A stretch of 64,000 bases of DNA from Osmia lignaria lignaria (Eukaryota; Arthropoda; Insecta; Hymenoptera; Megachilidae): NCBI RefSeq assembly GCF_051020975.1, contig NW_027478158.1:14322001-14386000 (forward strand). The letters run 5' to 3'. This document shows, piece after piece, positions 10,553 to 23,754 of the stretch (position 1 is the stretch's first letter; each line of letters starts with the position of its first letter). Made by a program: the position numbers and the translations under genes. The notes under the pieces are model-generated. The model ran no database searches. It was not told where the DNA came from and saw only the letters and a list, made by a program, of their open reading frames with translations.

Positions 10553-11196
10553 TTGCAGATATATCTCAAGGGAAGGGGCCTGACGGACATATTTCGGGAT
10601 ATTTCTTCTTCTTGTTGTTCTTCTTCTGCACAGCTAAACTGGAAGTGGCATTTCTAGCTCGCAATAGTGCAGAGTTATCTCAAAGAAAGGGGCCACTGTG
10701 TTTCTGTATCTCTATTATGTTGGTGCGGCTTCGGAACTTTTAAATATCTTGATATATCTCGAGAACTACGCATCTGATTAAAAAATATCATAGAACATAA
10801 ATAGTAGGAAACTTAATTCTCTACAAAAAAGGTCTCTCAACATTTTGCCATAGCTCGCTTCGTTTCCGAGATATTTGCACATTTATCTCAAGGGAAGGGG
10901 CCTAACGGACATATTTCGAGATATTTCTTCTTCTTGTTGTTCTTCTTCTGCACAGCTAAGCTGGAAGTGGCATTTGCGGCTCGCACTAGTGCAGAGTTAT
11001 CTCAAAGAAAGGGGCCACGGTGTTTCTGTATCTCTATTATGTTGGTGCAGCTTCGGAACTTTTAAATATCTTGATATATCTCGAGAACTACGCATCTGAT
11101 CAAAAAATATCATGGAACATAAAAAGTAGAAAACTTAATTCTCTACAAAAAAGGTCTCTTAACATTTTGCCATAGCTCGCTTCGTTTCCGAGATAT

Positions 11197-12484
11197 TTGC
11201 AGATTTATCTCAAGGGAAGGGGCCTGACGGACATATTTCGAGATATTTCTTCTTCTTGTTGTTCTTCTTCTGCACAGCGAAGCTGGAAGTGGCATTTGCA
11301 GCTCGCAATAGTGCAGAGTTATCTCAAAGAAAGGGGCCACGGTGTTTCTGTATCTCTATTATGTTGGTGCGGCTTCGGAACTTTTAAGTATCTTGATATA
11401 TCTCGAGAACTACGCATCTGATCAAAAAATATCATAGAACATAAATAGTAGGAAACTTAATTCTCTACAAAAAACGTCTGTTAACATTTTGCCATAGCTC
11501 GCTTCGTTTCCGAGATATTTGCAGATTTATCTCAAGGGAAGGGGCCTGACGGACATATTTCGAGATATTTCTTCTTCTTGTTGTTCTTCTTCTGCACAGC
11601 TATGCTGGATGTGGCATTTGCAGCTCGCAATAGTGCAGAGTTATCTCAAAGAAAGGGGCCACGGTGTTTCTGTATCTCTATTATGTTGGTGCGGCTTCGG
11701 AACTTTTAAATATCTTGATATATCTCGAGAACTACGCATCTGATCAAAAAATATCATAGAACATAAAAAGTAGCAAACTTAATTCTCCACAAAAAAGGTC
11801 TCTCAACATTTTGCCATAGCTCGCTTCGTTTCCGAGATATTTGCACATTTATCTCAAGGGAAGGGGCCTGACGGACATGTTTCGAGATATTTCTTCTTCT
11901 TGTTGTTCTTCTTCTGCACAGCTAAACTGGAAGTGGCATTTCCAGCTCGCAATAGTGCAGAGTTATCTCAAAGAAAGGGGCCACGGTGTTTCTGTATCTC
12001 TATTATGATGGTGCAGCTTCGGAACTTTTAAATATCTTGATATATCTCGAGAACTACGCATCTGATCAAAAAATATCATGGAACATAAAAAGTAGAAAAC
12101 TTAATTCTCTACAAAAAAGGTCTCTTAACATTTTGCCATAGCTCGCTTTTTTTCCGAGATATTTGCAGATTTATCTCAAGGGAAGGGGCCTGACGGACAT
12201 ATTTCGAGATATTTCTTCTTCTTGTTGTTCTTCTTCTGCACAGCTAAGCTGGAAGTGGCATTTGCGGCTCGCACTAGTGCAGAGTTATCTCAAAGAAAGG
12301 GGCCACGGTGTTTCTGAATCTCTATTATGTTGGTGCGGCTTCGGAACTTTTAAATATCTCGATATATCTCGAAAACTACGCTTCTGATCAAAAAATATCA
12401 TAGAACATAAATTGTAGGAAACATAATTCTCTACAAAAAACGTCTCTTAACATTTTGCCATAGCTCGCTTCGTTTCCGAGATAT
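11197..12484. repeat. HOR block with AGCGAAGCTGG and GCTATGCTGG monomers, first copy
   Basis: The 11197 copy has CACAGCGAAGCTGG; 11519 has ACGTCTGTTAACATT and CAGCTATGCTGG; 11841 has AGCAAACTTAATTCTCCAC, a GCACATTTATC start and GACATGTTTCG. This ordered series returns at 13773, 14095, 14417 and at 16993, 17315, 17637. Spacings are 2576 and 3220 bp. The 11841 copy is broken in the recurrent frame by TATTATGATGG. Confidence 0.8.
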
Positions 12485-13772
12485 TTGCAGATTTATCTCA
12501 AGGGAAGGGGCCTGACGGACATATTTCGAGATATTTCTTCTTCTTGTTGTTCTTCTTCTGCACAGCTAAACTGGAAGTGGCATTTCCTGCTCGCAATAGC
12601 GCAGAGTTATCTCAAAGAAAGGGGCCACGGTGTTTCTGTATCTCTATTATGTTGGTGCGGCTTCGGAACTTTTAAATATCTTGATATATCTCGAGAACTA
12701 CGCATCTGATCAAATAATATCATAGATCATAAAAAGTAGGAAACTTAATTCTCTACAAATAAGGTCTCTTAACATTTTGCCATAGCTCGCTTCGTTTCCG
12801 AGATATTTGCAGATCTATCTCAAGAGAAGGGGCCTGACGGACATATTTCGAGATATTTCTTCTTCTTGTTGTTCTTCTTCTGCACAGCTAAGCTGGAAGT
12901 GGCATTTGCAGCTAGCAATAGTGCCGAGTTATCTCAAAGAAAGGGGCCACGGTGTTTCTGTATCTCTATTATGTTGGTGCGGCTTCGGAACTTTTAAATA
13001 TCTCGATATATCTCGAAAACTACGCTTCTGATCAAAAAATATCATAGAACATAAATTGTAGGAAACATAATTCTCTACAAAAAAGGTCTCTTAACGTTTT
13101 GCCATAGCTCGCTTCGTTTCCGAGATATTTGCAGATTTATCTCAAGGGAAGGGTCCTAACGGACATATTTCGAGATATTTCTTCTTCTTGTTGTTCTTCT
13201 TCTGCACAGCTAACCTGGAAGTGGCATTTCCAGCTCGCAATAGTGCAGAGTTATCCCGAAGAAAGGGGCCACGGTGTTTCTGTATCTCTATTATGTTGGT
13301 GCGGCTTCGGAACTTTTAAATATCTCGATATATCTCGAAAACTACGCTTCTGATCAAAAAATATCATAGAACATAAATTGTAGGAAACATAATTCTCTAC
13401 AAAAAAGGTCTCTTAACATTTTGCCATAGCTCGCTTCGTTTCCGAGATATTTGCAGATTTATCTCAAGGGAAGGGGACTGACGGTCATATTTCGACATAT
13501 TTCTTCTTCTTGTTGTTCTTCTTCTGCACAGCTAAGCTGGAAGTGGCATTTGCAGCTCGCAGTAGTGCAGAGTTATCTCAAAGAAAGGGGCCACAGTGTT
13601 TCTGTATCTCTATTATGTTGGTGCGGCTTCGGAACTTTTAAATATCTTGATATATCTCGAGAACTACGCTTCTGATCAAAAAATATCATAGAACATAAAT
13701 TGTAGGAAACATAATTCTCTACAAAAAAGGTCTCTTACGATTTTGCCATAGCTCGTTTCGTTTCCGAAATAT

Positions 13773-14094
13773 TTGCAGATATATCTCAAGGGAAGGGGCC
13801 TGACGGACATATTTCGGGATATTTCTTCTTCTTGTTGTTCTTCTTCTGCACAGCGAAGCTGGAAGTGGCATTTGCAGCTCGCAATAGTGCAGAGTTATCT
13901 CAAAGAAAGGGGCCACGGTGTTTCTGTATCTCTATTATGTTGGTGCGGCTTCGGAACTTTTAAATATCTTGATATATCTCGAGAACTACGCATCTGATCA
14001 AAAAATATCATAGAACATAAATAGTAGGAAACTTAATTCTCTACAAAAAACGTCTGTTAACATTTTGCCATAGCTCGCTTCGTTTCCGAGATAT
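13773..14094. repeat. Hybrid monomer (left from the 10553 type, right from the 11197 type)
   Basis: The left third carries TTTCCGAAATATTTGCAG, ATATATCTC and CGGGATATTTC as in the 10553 copy. The right part carries CACAGCGAAGCTGG followed by the 11197-type sequence. Upstream neighbours continue the 3220-bp offset series and downstream neighbours the 2576-bp series. This is what one unequal exchange inside a monomer would leave, deleting two monomers. The junction lies between about 13816 and 13854. Confidence 0.75.
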
Positions 14095-16992
14095 TTGCAG
14101 ATTTATCTCAAGGGAAGGGGCCTGACGGACATATTTCGAGATATTTCTTCTTCTTGTTGTTCTTCTTCTGCACAGCTATGCTGGAAGTGGCATTTGCAGC
14201 TCGCAATAGTGCAGAGTTATCTCAAAGAAAGGGGCCACGGTGTTTCTGTATCTCTATTATGTTGGTGCGGCTTCGGAACTTTTAAATATCTTGATATATC
14301 TCGAGAACTACGCATCTGATCAAAAAATATCATAGAACATAAAAAGTAGCAAACTTAATTCTCCACAAAAAAGGTCTCTCAACATTTTGCCATAGCTCGC
14401 TTCGTTTCCGAGATATTTGCACATTTATCTCAAGGGAAGGGGCCTGACGGACATGTTTCGAGATATTTCTTCTTCTTGTTGTTCTTCTTCTGCACAGCTA
14501 AACTGGAAGTGGCATTTGCGGCTCGCACTAGTGCAGAGTTATCTCAAAGAAAGGGGCCACGGTGTTTCTGAATCTCTATTATGTTGGTGCGGCTTCGGAA
14601 CTTTTAAATATCTCGATATATCTCGAAAACTACGCTTCTCATCAAAAAATATCATAGAACATAAAAAGTAGGAAACTTAATTCTCTACAAAAAACGTCTG
14701 TTAACATTTTGCCATAGCTCGCTTCGTTTCCGAGATATTTGCAGATTTATCTCAAGGGAAGGGGCCTGACGGACATATTTCGAGATATTTCTTCTTCTTG
14801 TTGTTCTTCTTCTGCACAGCTATGCTGGAAGTGGCGTTTGCAGCTCGCAATAGTGCAGAGTTATCTCAAAGAAAGGGGCCACGGTGTTTCTGTATCTCTA
14901 TTATGTTGGTGCGGCTTCGGAACTTTTAAATATCTTGATATATCTCGAAAACTACGCATCTGATCAAAAAATATCATAGAACATAAAAAGTAGCAAACTT
15001 AATTCTCCACAAAAAAGGTCTCTTACCACTTTGCCATAGCTCGCTTGGTTTCCGAGATATTTGCAGATTTATCTCAAGGGAAGGGGGCTGACGGACATAT
15101 TTCGAGATATTTCTTCTTCTTGTTGTTCTTCTTCTGCACAGCTAAGCTGGAAGTGGCATTTGCAGCTCGCAATAGTGCAGAGTTACCTCAAAGAAAGGGG
15201 CCACGGTGTTTCTGTATCTCTATTATGTTGGTGCGGCTTCGGAACTTTTAAATATCTCGATATATCTCGAGAACTACGCATCTGATCAAAAAATATCATA
15301 GAACATAAATAGTAGGAAACTTAATTCTCTACAAAAAAGCTCTCTTAACATTTTGCCATAGCTCGCTTCGTTTCCGAGATATTTGCAGATTTATCTCAAG
15401 GGAAGGGGCCTAACGGACATATTTCGAGATATTTCTTCTTCTTGTTGTTCTTCTTCTGCACAGCTAAGCTGGAAGTGGCATTTACGGCTCGCACTAGTGG
15501 AGAGTTATCTCAAAGAAAGGGGCCACGGTGTTTCTGTATCTCTATTATGTTGGTGCAGCTTCGGAACTTTTAAATATCTTGATATATATCGAGAACTACG
15601 CATCTGATCAAAAAATATCATGGAACATAAAAAGTAGAAAACTTAATTCTCTACAAAAAAGGTCTCTTAACATTTTGCCATAGCTCGCTTCGTTTCCGAG
15701 ATATTTGCAGATTTATCTCAAGGGAAGGGGCCTGACGGACATATTTCGAGATATTTCTTCTTCTTGTTGTTCTTCTTCTGCACAGCTAAGCTGGAAGTGG
15801 CATTTGCAGCTCGCAATAGTGCAGAGTTATCTCAAAGAATGGGGCCACGGTGTTTCTGTATCTCTATTATGTTGGTGCGGCTTCGGAACTTTTAAATATC
15901 TCGATATATCTCGAAAACTACGCTTCTGATCAAAAAATATCATAGAACATAAATTGTAGGAAACATAATTCTCTACAAATAAAGTCTCTTAACATTTTGC
16001 CATAGCTCGCTTCGTTTCCGAGATATTTGCAGATTTATCTCAAGGGAAGGGGCCTGACGGATATGTTTCGAGATATTTCTTCTTCTTGTTGTTCTTCTTC
16101 TGCACAGCTAAACTGGAAGTGGCATTTCCAGCTCGCAATAGTGCAGAGTTATCTCAAAGAAAGGGGCCACGGTGTTTCTGAATCTCTATTATGTTGGTGC
16201 GGCTTCGGAACTTTTAAATATCTCGATATATCTCGAAAACTACGCTTCTGATCAAAAAATATCATAGAACATAAATTGTAGGAAACATAATTCTCTACAA
16301 AAAACGTCTCTTAACATTTTGCCATAGCTCGCTTCGTTTCCGAGATATTTGCAGATTTATCTCAAGGGAAGGGGCCTGACGGACATGTTTCGAGATATTT
16401 CTTCTTCTTGTTGTTCTTCTCCTGCACAGCTAAACTGGAAGTGGCATTTCCAGCTCGCAATAGTGCAGAGTTATCTCAAAGAAAGGGGCCACGGTGTTTC
16501 TGAATCTCTATTATGTTGGTGCGGCTTCGGAACTTTTAAATATCTTGATATATCTCGAGAACTACGCATCTGATCAAAAAATATCATACAACATAAAAAG
16601 TAGGAAACTTAATTCTCTACAAAAAAGGTCTCTTAACATTTTGCCATAGCTCGCTTCGTTTCCGAGATATTTGCAGATTTATCTCAAGGGAAGGGGCCTG
16701 ACGGACATATTTCGAGATATTTCTTCTTCTTGTTGTTCTTCTTCTGCACAGCTAAGCCGGAAGTGGTATTTGCGGCTCGCACTAGTGCAGAGTTATCTCA
16801 AAGAAAGGGGCCACGGTGTTTCTGTATCTCTATTATGTTGGTGCAGCTTCGGAACTTTTAAATATCTTGATATATCTCGAGAACTACGCATCTGATCAAA
16901 AAATATCATGGAACATAAAAAGTAGAAAACTTAATTCTCTACAAAAAAGGTCTCTTAACATTTTGCCATAGCTCGCTTCGTTTCCGAGATAT
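13854..16992. repeat. Second copy of the GCTATGCTGG HOR family (about 10 monomers)
   Basis: The series 13773 to 16671 is followed at 16993 by a new round of the AGCGAAGCTGG monomer, giving a 3220-bp unit. It adds monomers not present in the 11.2-13.8 kb round: 15061 (CGCTTGGTTTCCGAG, GAAGGGGGCTG, GTTACCTC), 15705 (AGAATGGGG) and 16027/16349 (GGATATGTTTCG or GGACATGTTTCG with TTTCCAGC). The 14417 copy is a likely hybrid: an 11841-type left and a 12163-type right (GCGGCTCGCACTAG, TCTGAATCTC). Confidence 0.7.
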
Positions 16993-19568
16993 TTGCAGAT
17001 TTATCTCAAGGGAAGGGGCCTGACGGACATATTTCGAGATATTTCTTCTTCTTGTTGTTCTTCTTCTGCACAGCGAAGCTGGAAGTGGCATTTGCAGCTC
17101 GCAATAGTGCAGAGTTATCTCAAAGAAAGGGGCCACGGTGTTTCTGTATCTCTATTATGTTGGTGCGGCTTCGGAACTTTTAAATATCTTGATATATCTC
17201 GAGAACTACGCATCTGATCAAAAAATATCATTGAACATAAATAGTAGGAAACTTAATTCTCTACAAAAAACGTCTGTTAACATTTTGCCATAGCTCGCTT
17301 CGTTTCCGAGATATTTGCAGATTTATCTCAAGGGAAGGGGCCTGACGGACATATTTCGAGATATTTCTTCTTCTTGTTGTTCTTCTTCTGCACAGCTATG
17401 CTGGAAGTGGCATTTGCAGCTCGCAATAGTGCAGAGTTATCTCAAAGAAAGGGGCCACGGTGTTTCTGTATCTCTATTATGTTGGTGCGGCTTCGGAACT
17501 TTTAAATATCTTGATATATCTCGAGAACTACGCATCTGATCAAAAAATATCATAGAACATAAAAAGTAGCAAACTTAATTCTCCACAAAAAAGGTCTCTC
17601 AACATTTTGCCATAGCTCGCTTCGTTTCCGAGATATTTGCACATTTATCTCAAGGGAAGGGGCCTGACGGACATGTTTCGTGATATTTCTTCTTCTTGTT
17701 GTTCTTCTTCTGCACAGCTAAACTGGAAGTGGCATTTACGGCTCGCACTAGTGCAGAGTTATCTCAAAGAAAGGGGCCACGGTGTTTCTGTATCTCTATT
17801 ATGTTGGTGCGGCTTCGGAACTTTTAAATATCTTGATATATCTCGAAAACTACGCATCTGATCAAAAAATATCATAGAACATAAAAAGTAGCAAACTTAA
17901 TTCTCCACAAAAAAGGTCTCTTAACACTTTGCCATAGCTCGCTTGGTTTCCGAGATATTTGCAGATTTATCTCAAGGGAAGGGGGCTGACGGACATATTT
18001 CGAGATATTTCTTCTTCTTGTTGTTCTTCTTCTGCACAGCTAAGCTGGAAGTGGCATTTGCAGCTCGCAATAGTGCAGAGTTACCTCAAAGAAAGGGGCC
18101 ACGGTGTTTCTGTATCTCTATTATGTTGGTGCGGCTTCGGAACTTTTAAATATCTGGATATATCTCGAGAACTACGCATCTGATCAAAAAATATCATAGA
18201 ACATAAATAGTAGGAAACTTAATTCTCTACAAAAAAGGTCTCTTAACATTTTGCCATAGCTCGCTTCGTTTCCGAGATATTTGCAGATTTATCTCAAGGG
18301 AAGGGGCCTAACGGACATATTTCGAGATATTTCTTCTTCTTGTTGTTCTTCTTCTGCACAGCTAAGCTGGAAGTGGCATTTGCGGCTCGCACTAGTGCAG
18401 AGTTATCTCAAAGAAAGGGGCCACGGTGTTTCTGTATCTCTATTATGTTGGTGCAGCTTCGGAACTTTTAAATATCTTGATATATCTCGAGAACTACGCA
18501 TCTGATCAAAAAATATCATGGAACATAAAAAGTAGAAAACTTAATTCTCTACAAAAAAGGTCTCTTAACATTTTGCCATAGCTCGCTTCGTTTCCGAGAT
18601 ATTTGCAGATTTATCTCAAGGGAAGGGGCCTGACGGACATATTTCGAGATATTTCTTCTTCTTGTTGTTCTTCTTCTGCACAGCTAAGCTGGAAGTGGCA
18701 TTTGCAGCTCGCAATAGTGCAGAGTTATCTCAAAGAATGGGGCCACGGTGTTTCTGTATCTCTATTATGTTGGTGCGGCTTCGGAACTTTTAAATATCTC
18801 GATATATCTCGAAAACTACGCTTCTGATCAAAAAATATCATAGAACATAAATTGTAGGAAACATAATTTTCTACAAATAAAGTCTCTTAACATTTTGCCA
18901 TAGCTCGCTTGATTTCCGAGATATTTGCAGATTTATCTCAAGGGAAGGGGCCTGACGGATATGTTTCGAGATATTTCTTCTTCTTGTTGTTCTTCTTCTG
19001 CACAGCTAAACTGGAAGTGGCATTTCCAGCTCGCAATAGTGCAGAGTTATCTCAAAGAAAGGGGCCACGGTGTTTCTGAATCTCTATTATGTTGGTGCGG
19101 CTTCGGAACTTTTAAATATCTCGATATATCTCGAAAACTACGCTTCTGATCAAAAAATATCATAGAACATAAATTGTAGGAAACATAATTCTCTACAAAA
19201 AACGTCTCTTAACATTTTGCCATAGCTCGCTTCGTTTCCGAGATATTTGCAGATTTATCTCAAGGGAAGGGGCCTGACGGACATATTTCGAGATATTTCT
19301 TCTTCTTGTTGTTCTTCTTCTGCACAGCTATGCTGGAAGTGGCATTTGCAGCTCGCAATAGTGCAGAGTTATCTCAAAGAAAGGGGCCACGGTGTTTCTG
19401 TATCTCTATTATGTTGGTGCGGCTTCGGAACTTTTAAATATCTTGATATATCTCGAGAACTACGCATCTGATCAAAAAATATCATAGAACATAAAAAGTA
19501 GCAAACTTAATTCTCCACAAAAAAGGTCTCTTAACATTTTGCCATAGCTCGCTTCGTTTCCGAGATAT
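16993..19568. repeat. Third copy of the GCTATGCTGG HOR family
   Basis: Copies 16993, 17315 and 17637 follow the 13773 series at +3220 bp. From 17959 on (17959, 18281, 18603, 18925) they match 15061, 15383, 15705 and 16027 at +2898 bp, so one monomer has been lost relative to the previous round. The 17637 copy combines a 14417-type left with the CTCGAAAACTACGCATC and AGCAAAC right end seen in 14739, which places the exchange inside it. Confidence 0.75.
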
Positions 19569-21500
19569 TTGCAGATTTATCTCAAGGGAAGGGGCCTGAC
19601 GGACATGTTTCGAGATATTCCTTCTTCTTGTTGTTCTTCTTCTGCACAGCTAAACTGGAAGTGGCATTTCCAGCTCGCAATAGTGCAGAGTTATCTCAAA
19701 GAAAGGGGCCACGGTGTTTCTGTATCTCTATTATGTTGGTGCGGCTTCGGAACTTTTAAATATCTCGATATATCTCGAAAACTACGCTTCTGATCAAAAA
19801 ATATCATAGAACATAAATTGTAGGAAACATAATTCTCTACAAATAAAGTCTCTTAACATTTTGCCATATCTCGCTTCGTTTCCGAGATATTTGCAGATTT
19901 ATCTCAAGGGAAGGGGCCTAACGGACATATTCCGAGATATTTCTTCTTCTTGTTGTTCTTCTTCTGCACAGCTAAACTGGAAGTGGCATTTGCAGCTCGC
20001 AATAGTGCAGAGTTATCTCAAAGAAAGGGGCCACGGTGTTTCTGAATCTCTATTATGTTGGTGCGGCTTCGGAACTTTTAAATATCTTGATATATCTCGA
20101 GAACTACGCATCTGATCAAAAAATATCATACAACATAAAAAGTAGGAAACTTAATTCTCTACAAAAAAGGTCTCTTAACATTTTGCCATAGCTCGCTTCG
20201 TTTCCGAGATATTTGCAGATTTATCTCAAGGGAAGGGGCCTGACGGACATATTTCGAGATATTTCTTCTTCTTGTTGTTCTTCTTCTGCACAGCTAAGCT
20301 GGAAGTGGCACTTGCAGCTCGCAATAGTGCAGAGTTATCTCAAAGAAAGGGGCCACGGTGTTTCTGTATCTCTATTATGTTGGTGCGGCTTCGGAACTTT
20401 TAAATATCTTGATATATCTCGAGAACTACGCATCTGATCAAAAAAGATCATAGAACATAAAAAGTAGGAAACTTAATTCTCTACAAAAAAGGTCTCTTAA
20501 CATTTTGCCATAGCTCGCTTCGTTTCCGAGATATTTGCAGATTTATCTCAAGGGAAGGGGCCTAACGGACATATTTCGAGATATTTCTTCTTCTTGTTGT
20601 TCTTCTTCTGCACAGCTAAACTGGAAGTGGCATTTGCAGCTCGCAATAGTGCAGAGTTATCTCAAAGAAAGGGGCCACGGTGTTTCTGTATCTCTATTAT
20701 GTTGGTGCGGCTTCGGAACTTTTAAATATCTTGATATATCTCGAGAACTACGCATCTGATCAAAAAATATCATAGAAGATAAATAGTAGGAAACTTAATT
20801 CTCTACAAAAAAGGTCTCCCAACATTTTGCCATAGCTCGCTTCGTTTCCGAGATATTTGCACATTTATCTCAAGGGAAGGGGCCCGACGGACATATTTCG
20901 AGATATTTCTTCTTCTTGTTGTTCTTCTTCTGCACAGCTAAGCTGGAAGTGGCATTTGCAGCTCGCAATAGTGCAGAGTTATCTCAAAGAGAGGGCCCAC
21001 GGTGTTTCTGTATCTCTATTATGTTGGTGCAGCTTCGGAACTTTTAAATATCTTGATATATCTCGAGAACTACGCATCTGATCAAAAAATATCATGGAAC
21101 ATAAAAAGTAGAAAACTTAATTCTCTACAAAAAAGGTCTCTTAACATTTTGCCATAGCTCGCTTCGTGTCCGAGATATTTGCAGATTTATCTCAAGGGAA
21201 GGGGCCTGACGGACATATTTCGAGATATTTCTTCTTCTTGTTGTTCTTCTTCTGCACAGCTAAGCTGGAAGTGGCACTTGCAGCTCGCAATAGTGCAGAG
21301 TTATCTCAAAGAAAGGGGCCACGGTGTTTCTGTATCTCTATTATGTTGGTGCGGCTTCGGAACTTTTAAATATCTTGATATATCTCGAGAACTACGCATC
21401 TGATAAAAAAATATCATACTACATAAAAAGTAGGAAACTTAATTCTCTACAAGAAAGGTCTCTAAACATTTTGCCATAGCTCGCTTCGTTTCCGAGATAT
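19569..21500. repeat. Mixed monomers between HOR zones
   Basis: Six full-length copies without a clear multi-monomer period. 19569 has GACATGTTTCG with ATATTCCTTC. 19891 follows GCCATATCTCGC. 20857 has GGGCCCGACGG and AGAGAGGGCCCACGG. The AAAGAGAGGGG variant first appears near here and stays common to about 32.3 kb. Nothing other than satellite sequence is visible. Confidence 0.75.
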
Positions 21501-21822
21501 TTGCAGATTTATCTCAAGGGCAGGGGCCTGACGGACATATTTCTAGATATTTCTTCTTCTTGTTGTTCTTCTTCTGCACAGCTAAGCTGGAAGTGACATT
21601 TGCAGCTCGCAATAGTGCAGAGTTATCTCAAAGAGAGGGGCCACGGTGTTTCTGTATCTCTATTATGTTGGTGCGGCTTCGGAACTTTTAAATATCTTGA
21701 TATATCTCGAGAACAACGCATCTGATCAAAAAATACCATACAACATAAAAAGTAGGAAACTTAATTCTCTACAAAAAAGGTCTCTTAACATTTTGCCATA
21801 GCTCTCTTCGTTTCCGAGATAT

Positions 21823-22466
21823 TTGCAGATTTATCTCAAGGGAAGGGGACTGACGGACATATTTCGAGATATTTCTTCTTCTTGTTGTTCTTCTTCTGCA
21901 CAGCTAAGCTGGAAGTGGCATTTGCAGCTCGCAATAGTGCAGAGTTATCTCAAAGAAAGGGGCCACGGTGTTCCTGTATCTCTATTATGTTGGTGCGGCT
22001 TCGGAACTTTTAAATATCTTGATATATCTCGAGAAGTACGCATCTGATCAAAAAATACCATACAACATAAAAAGTAGGAAACTTAATTCTCTACAAAAAA
22101 GGTCTCTTAACATTTTGCCATAGCTCTCTTCGTTTCCGAGATATTTGCAGATTTATCTCAAGGGAAGGGGCCTGACGGACATATTTCGAGATATTTCTTC
22201 TTCTTGTTGTTCTTCTTCTGCACAGCTAAGCTGGAAGTGGCATTTGCAGCTCGCAATAGTGCAGAGTTATCTCAAAGAAACGGGCCACGGTGTTTCTGTA
22301 TCTCTATTATGTTGGTGCGGCTTCGGAACTTTTAAATATCTTGATATATCTCGAGAACTACGCATCTGATCAAAAAATATCATAGAACATAAAAAGTAGG
22401 AAACTTAATTCTCTACAAAAAAGGTCTCTTAAGATTTTGCCATAGCTCGCTTCGTTTCCGAGATAT
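21823..22466. repeat. Local duplicate of one monomer (21823 and 22145)
   Basis: Both copies are preceded by the rare pair AAAATACCATACAAC and CATAGCTCTCTTCG, and they are otherwise nearly identical. This is a single-monomer (322-bp) tandem duplication. The flanking copies at 21501 (GAAGTGACATTT, an in-frame stop; ATTTCTAGATA) and 22467 differ. Confidence 0.65.
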
Positions 22467-23754
22467 TTGCAGATTTATCTCAAGGGAAGGGGCCTGACGG
22501 ACATATTTCGAGATATTTCTTCTTCTTGTTGTTCTTCTTCTGCACAGCTAAGCTGGAAGTGGCATTTGCGGCTCGCACTAGTGCAGAGTTATCTCAAAGA
22601 AAGGGGCCACGGTGTTTCTGTATCTCTATTATGTTGGTGCGGCTTCGGAACTTTTAAATATCTTGATATATCTCGAGATCTACGCAACTGATCAAAAAAT
22701 ATCATACTACATAAAAAGTAGGAAACTTAATTCTCTACAAGAAAGGTCTCTAAACATTTTGCCATAGCTCGCTTCGTTTCCGAGATATTTGCAGATTTAT
22801 CTCAAGGGAAGGGGCCTGACGGACATATTTCGAGATATTTCTTCTTCTTGTTGTTCTTCTTCTGCACAGCTAAGCTGGAAGTGGCATTTGCGGCTCGCAA
22901 TAGGGCAGAGTTATCTCAAAGAGAGGGGCCACGGTGTTTCTGTATCTCTATTATGTTGGTGCGGCTTCGGAACTTTTAAATATCTTGATATATCTCGAGA
23001 ACTACGCATCTGATCAAAAAATATCATAGAACATAAAAAGTAGGAAACTTAATTCTCTACAAATAAGGTCTCTTAACATTTTGCCATAGCTCGGTTCGTT
23101 TCCGAGATATTTGCAGATTTATCTCAAGGGAAGGGGCCTGACGGACATATTTCGAGATATTTCTTCTTCTTGTTGTTCTTCTTCTGCACAGCTAAGCTGG
23201 AAGTGGTATTTGCAGCGCGCTATAGTGCAGAGTTATCTCAAAGAAAGGGGCCACGGTGTTTCTGTATCTCTATTATGTTGGTGCGGCTTCGGAACTTTTA
23301 AATATCTTGATATATCTCGAGAACTACGCATCTGATCAAAAAATATCATAGAACGTAAAAAGTAGGAAACTTAATTCTCTACAAAAAAGGTCTCTTAACA
23401 TTTTGCCATAGCTCGCTTGGTTTCCGAGATATTTGCAGATTTATCTCAAGGGAAGGGGGCTGACGGACATATTTCGAGATATTTCTTCTTCTTGTTGTTC
23501 TTCTTCTGCACAGCTAAGCTCGAAGTGGCATTTGCAGCTCGCAATAGTGCAGAGTTATCTCAACGAAAGGGGCCACGGTGTTTCTGTATCTCTATTATGT
23601 TGGTGCGGCTTCGGAACTTTTAAATATCTTGATATATCTCGAGAACTACGCATCTGATCAAAAAATATCATAGAACATAAAAAGTAGGAAACTTAATTCT
23701 CTACAAATAAGGTCTCTGAACATTTTGCCATAGCTCGGTTCGTTTCCGAGATAT

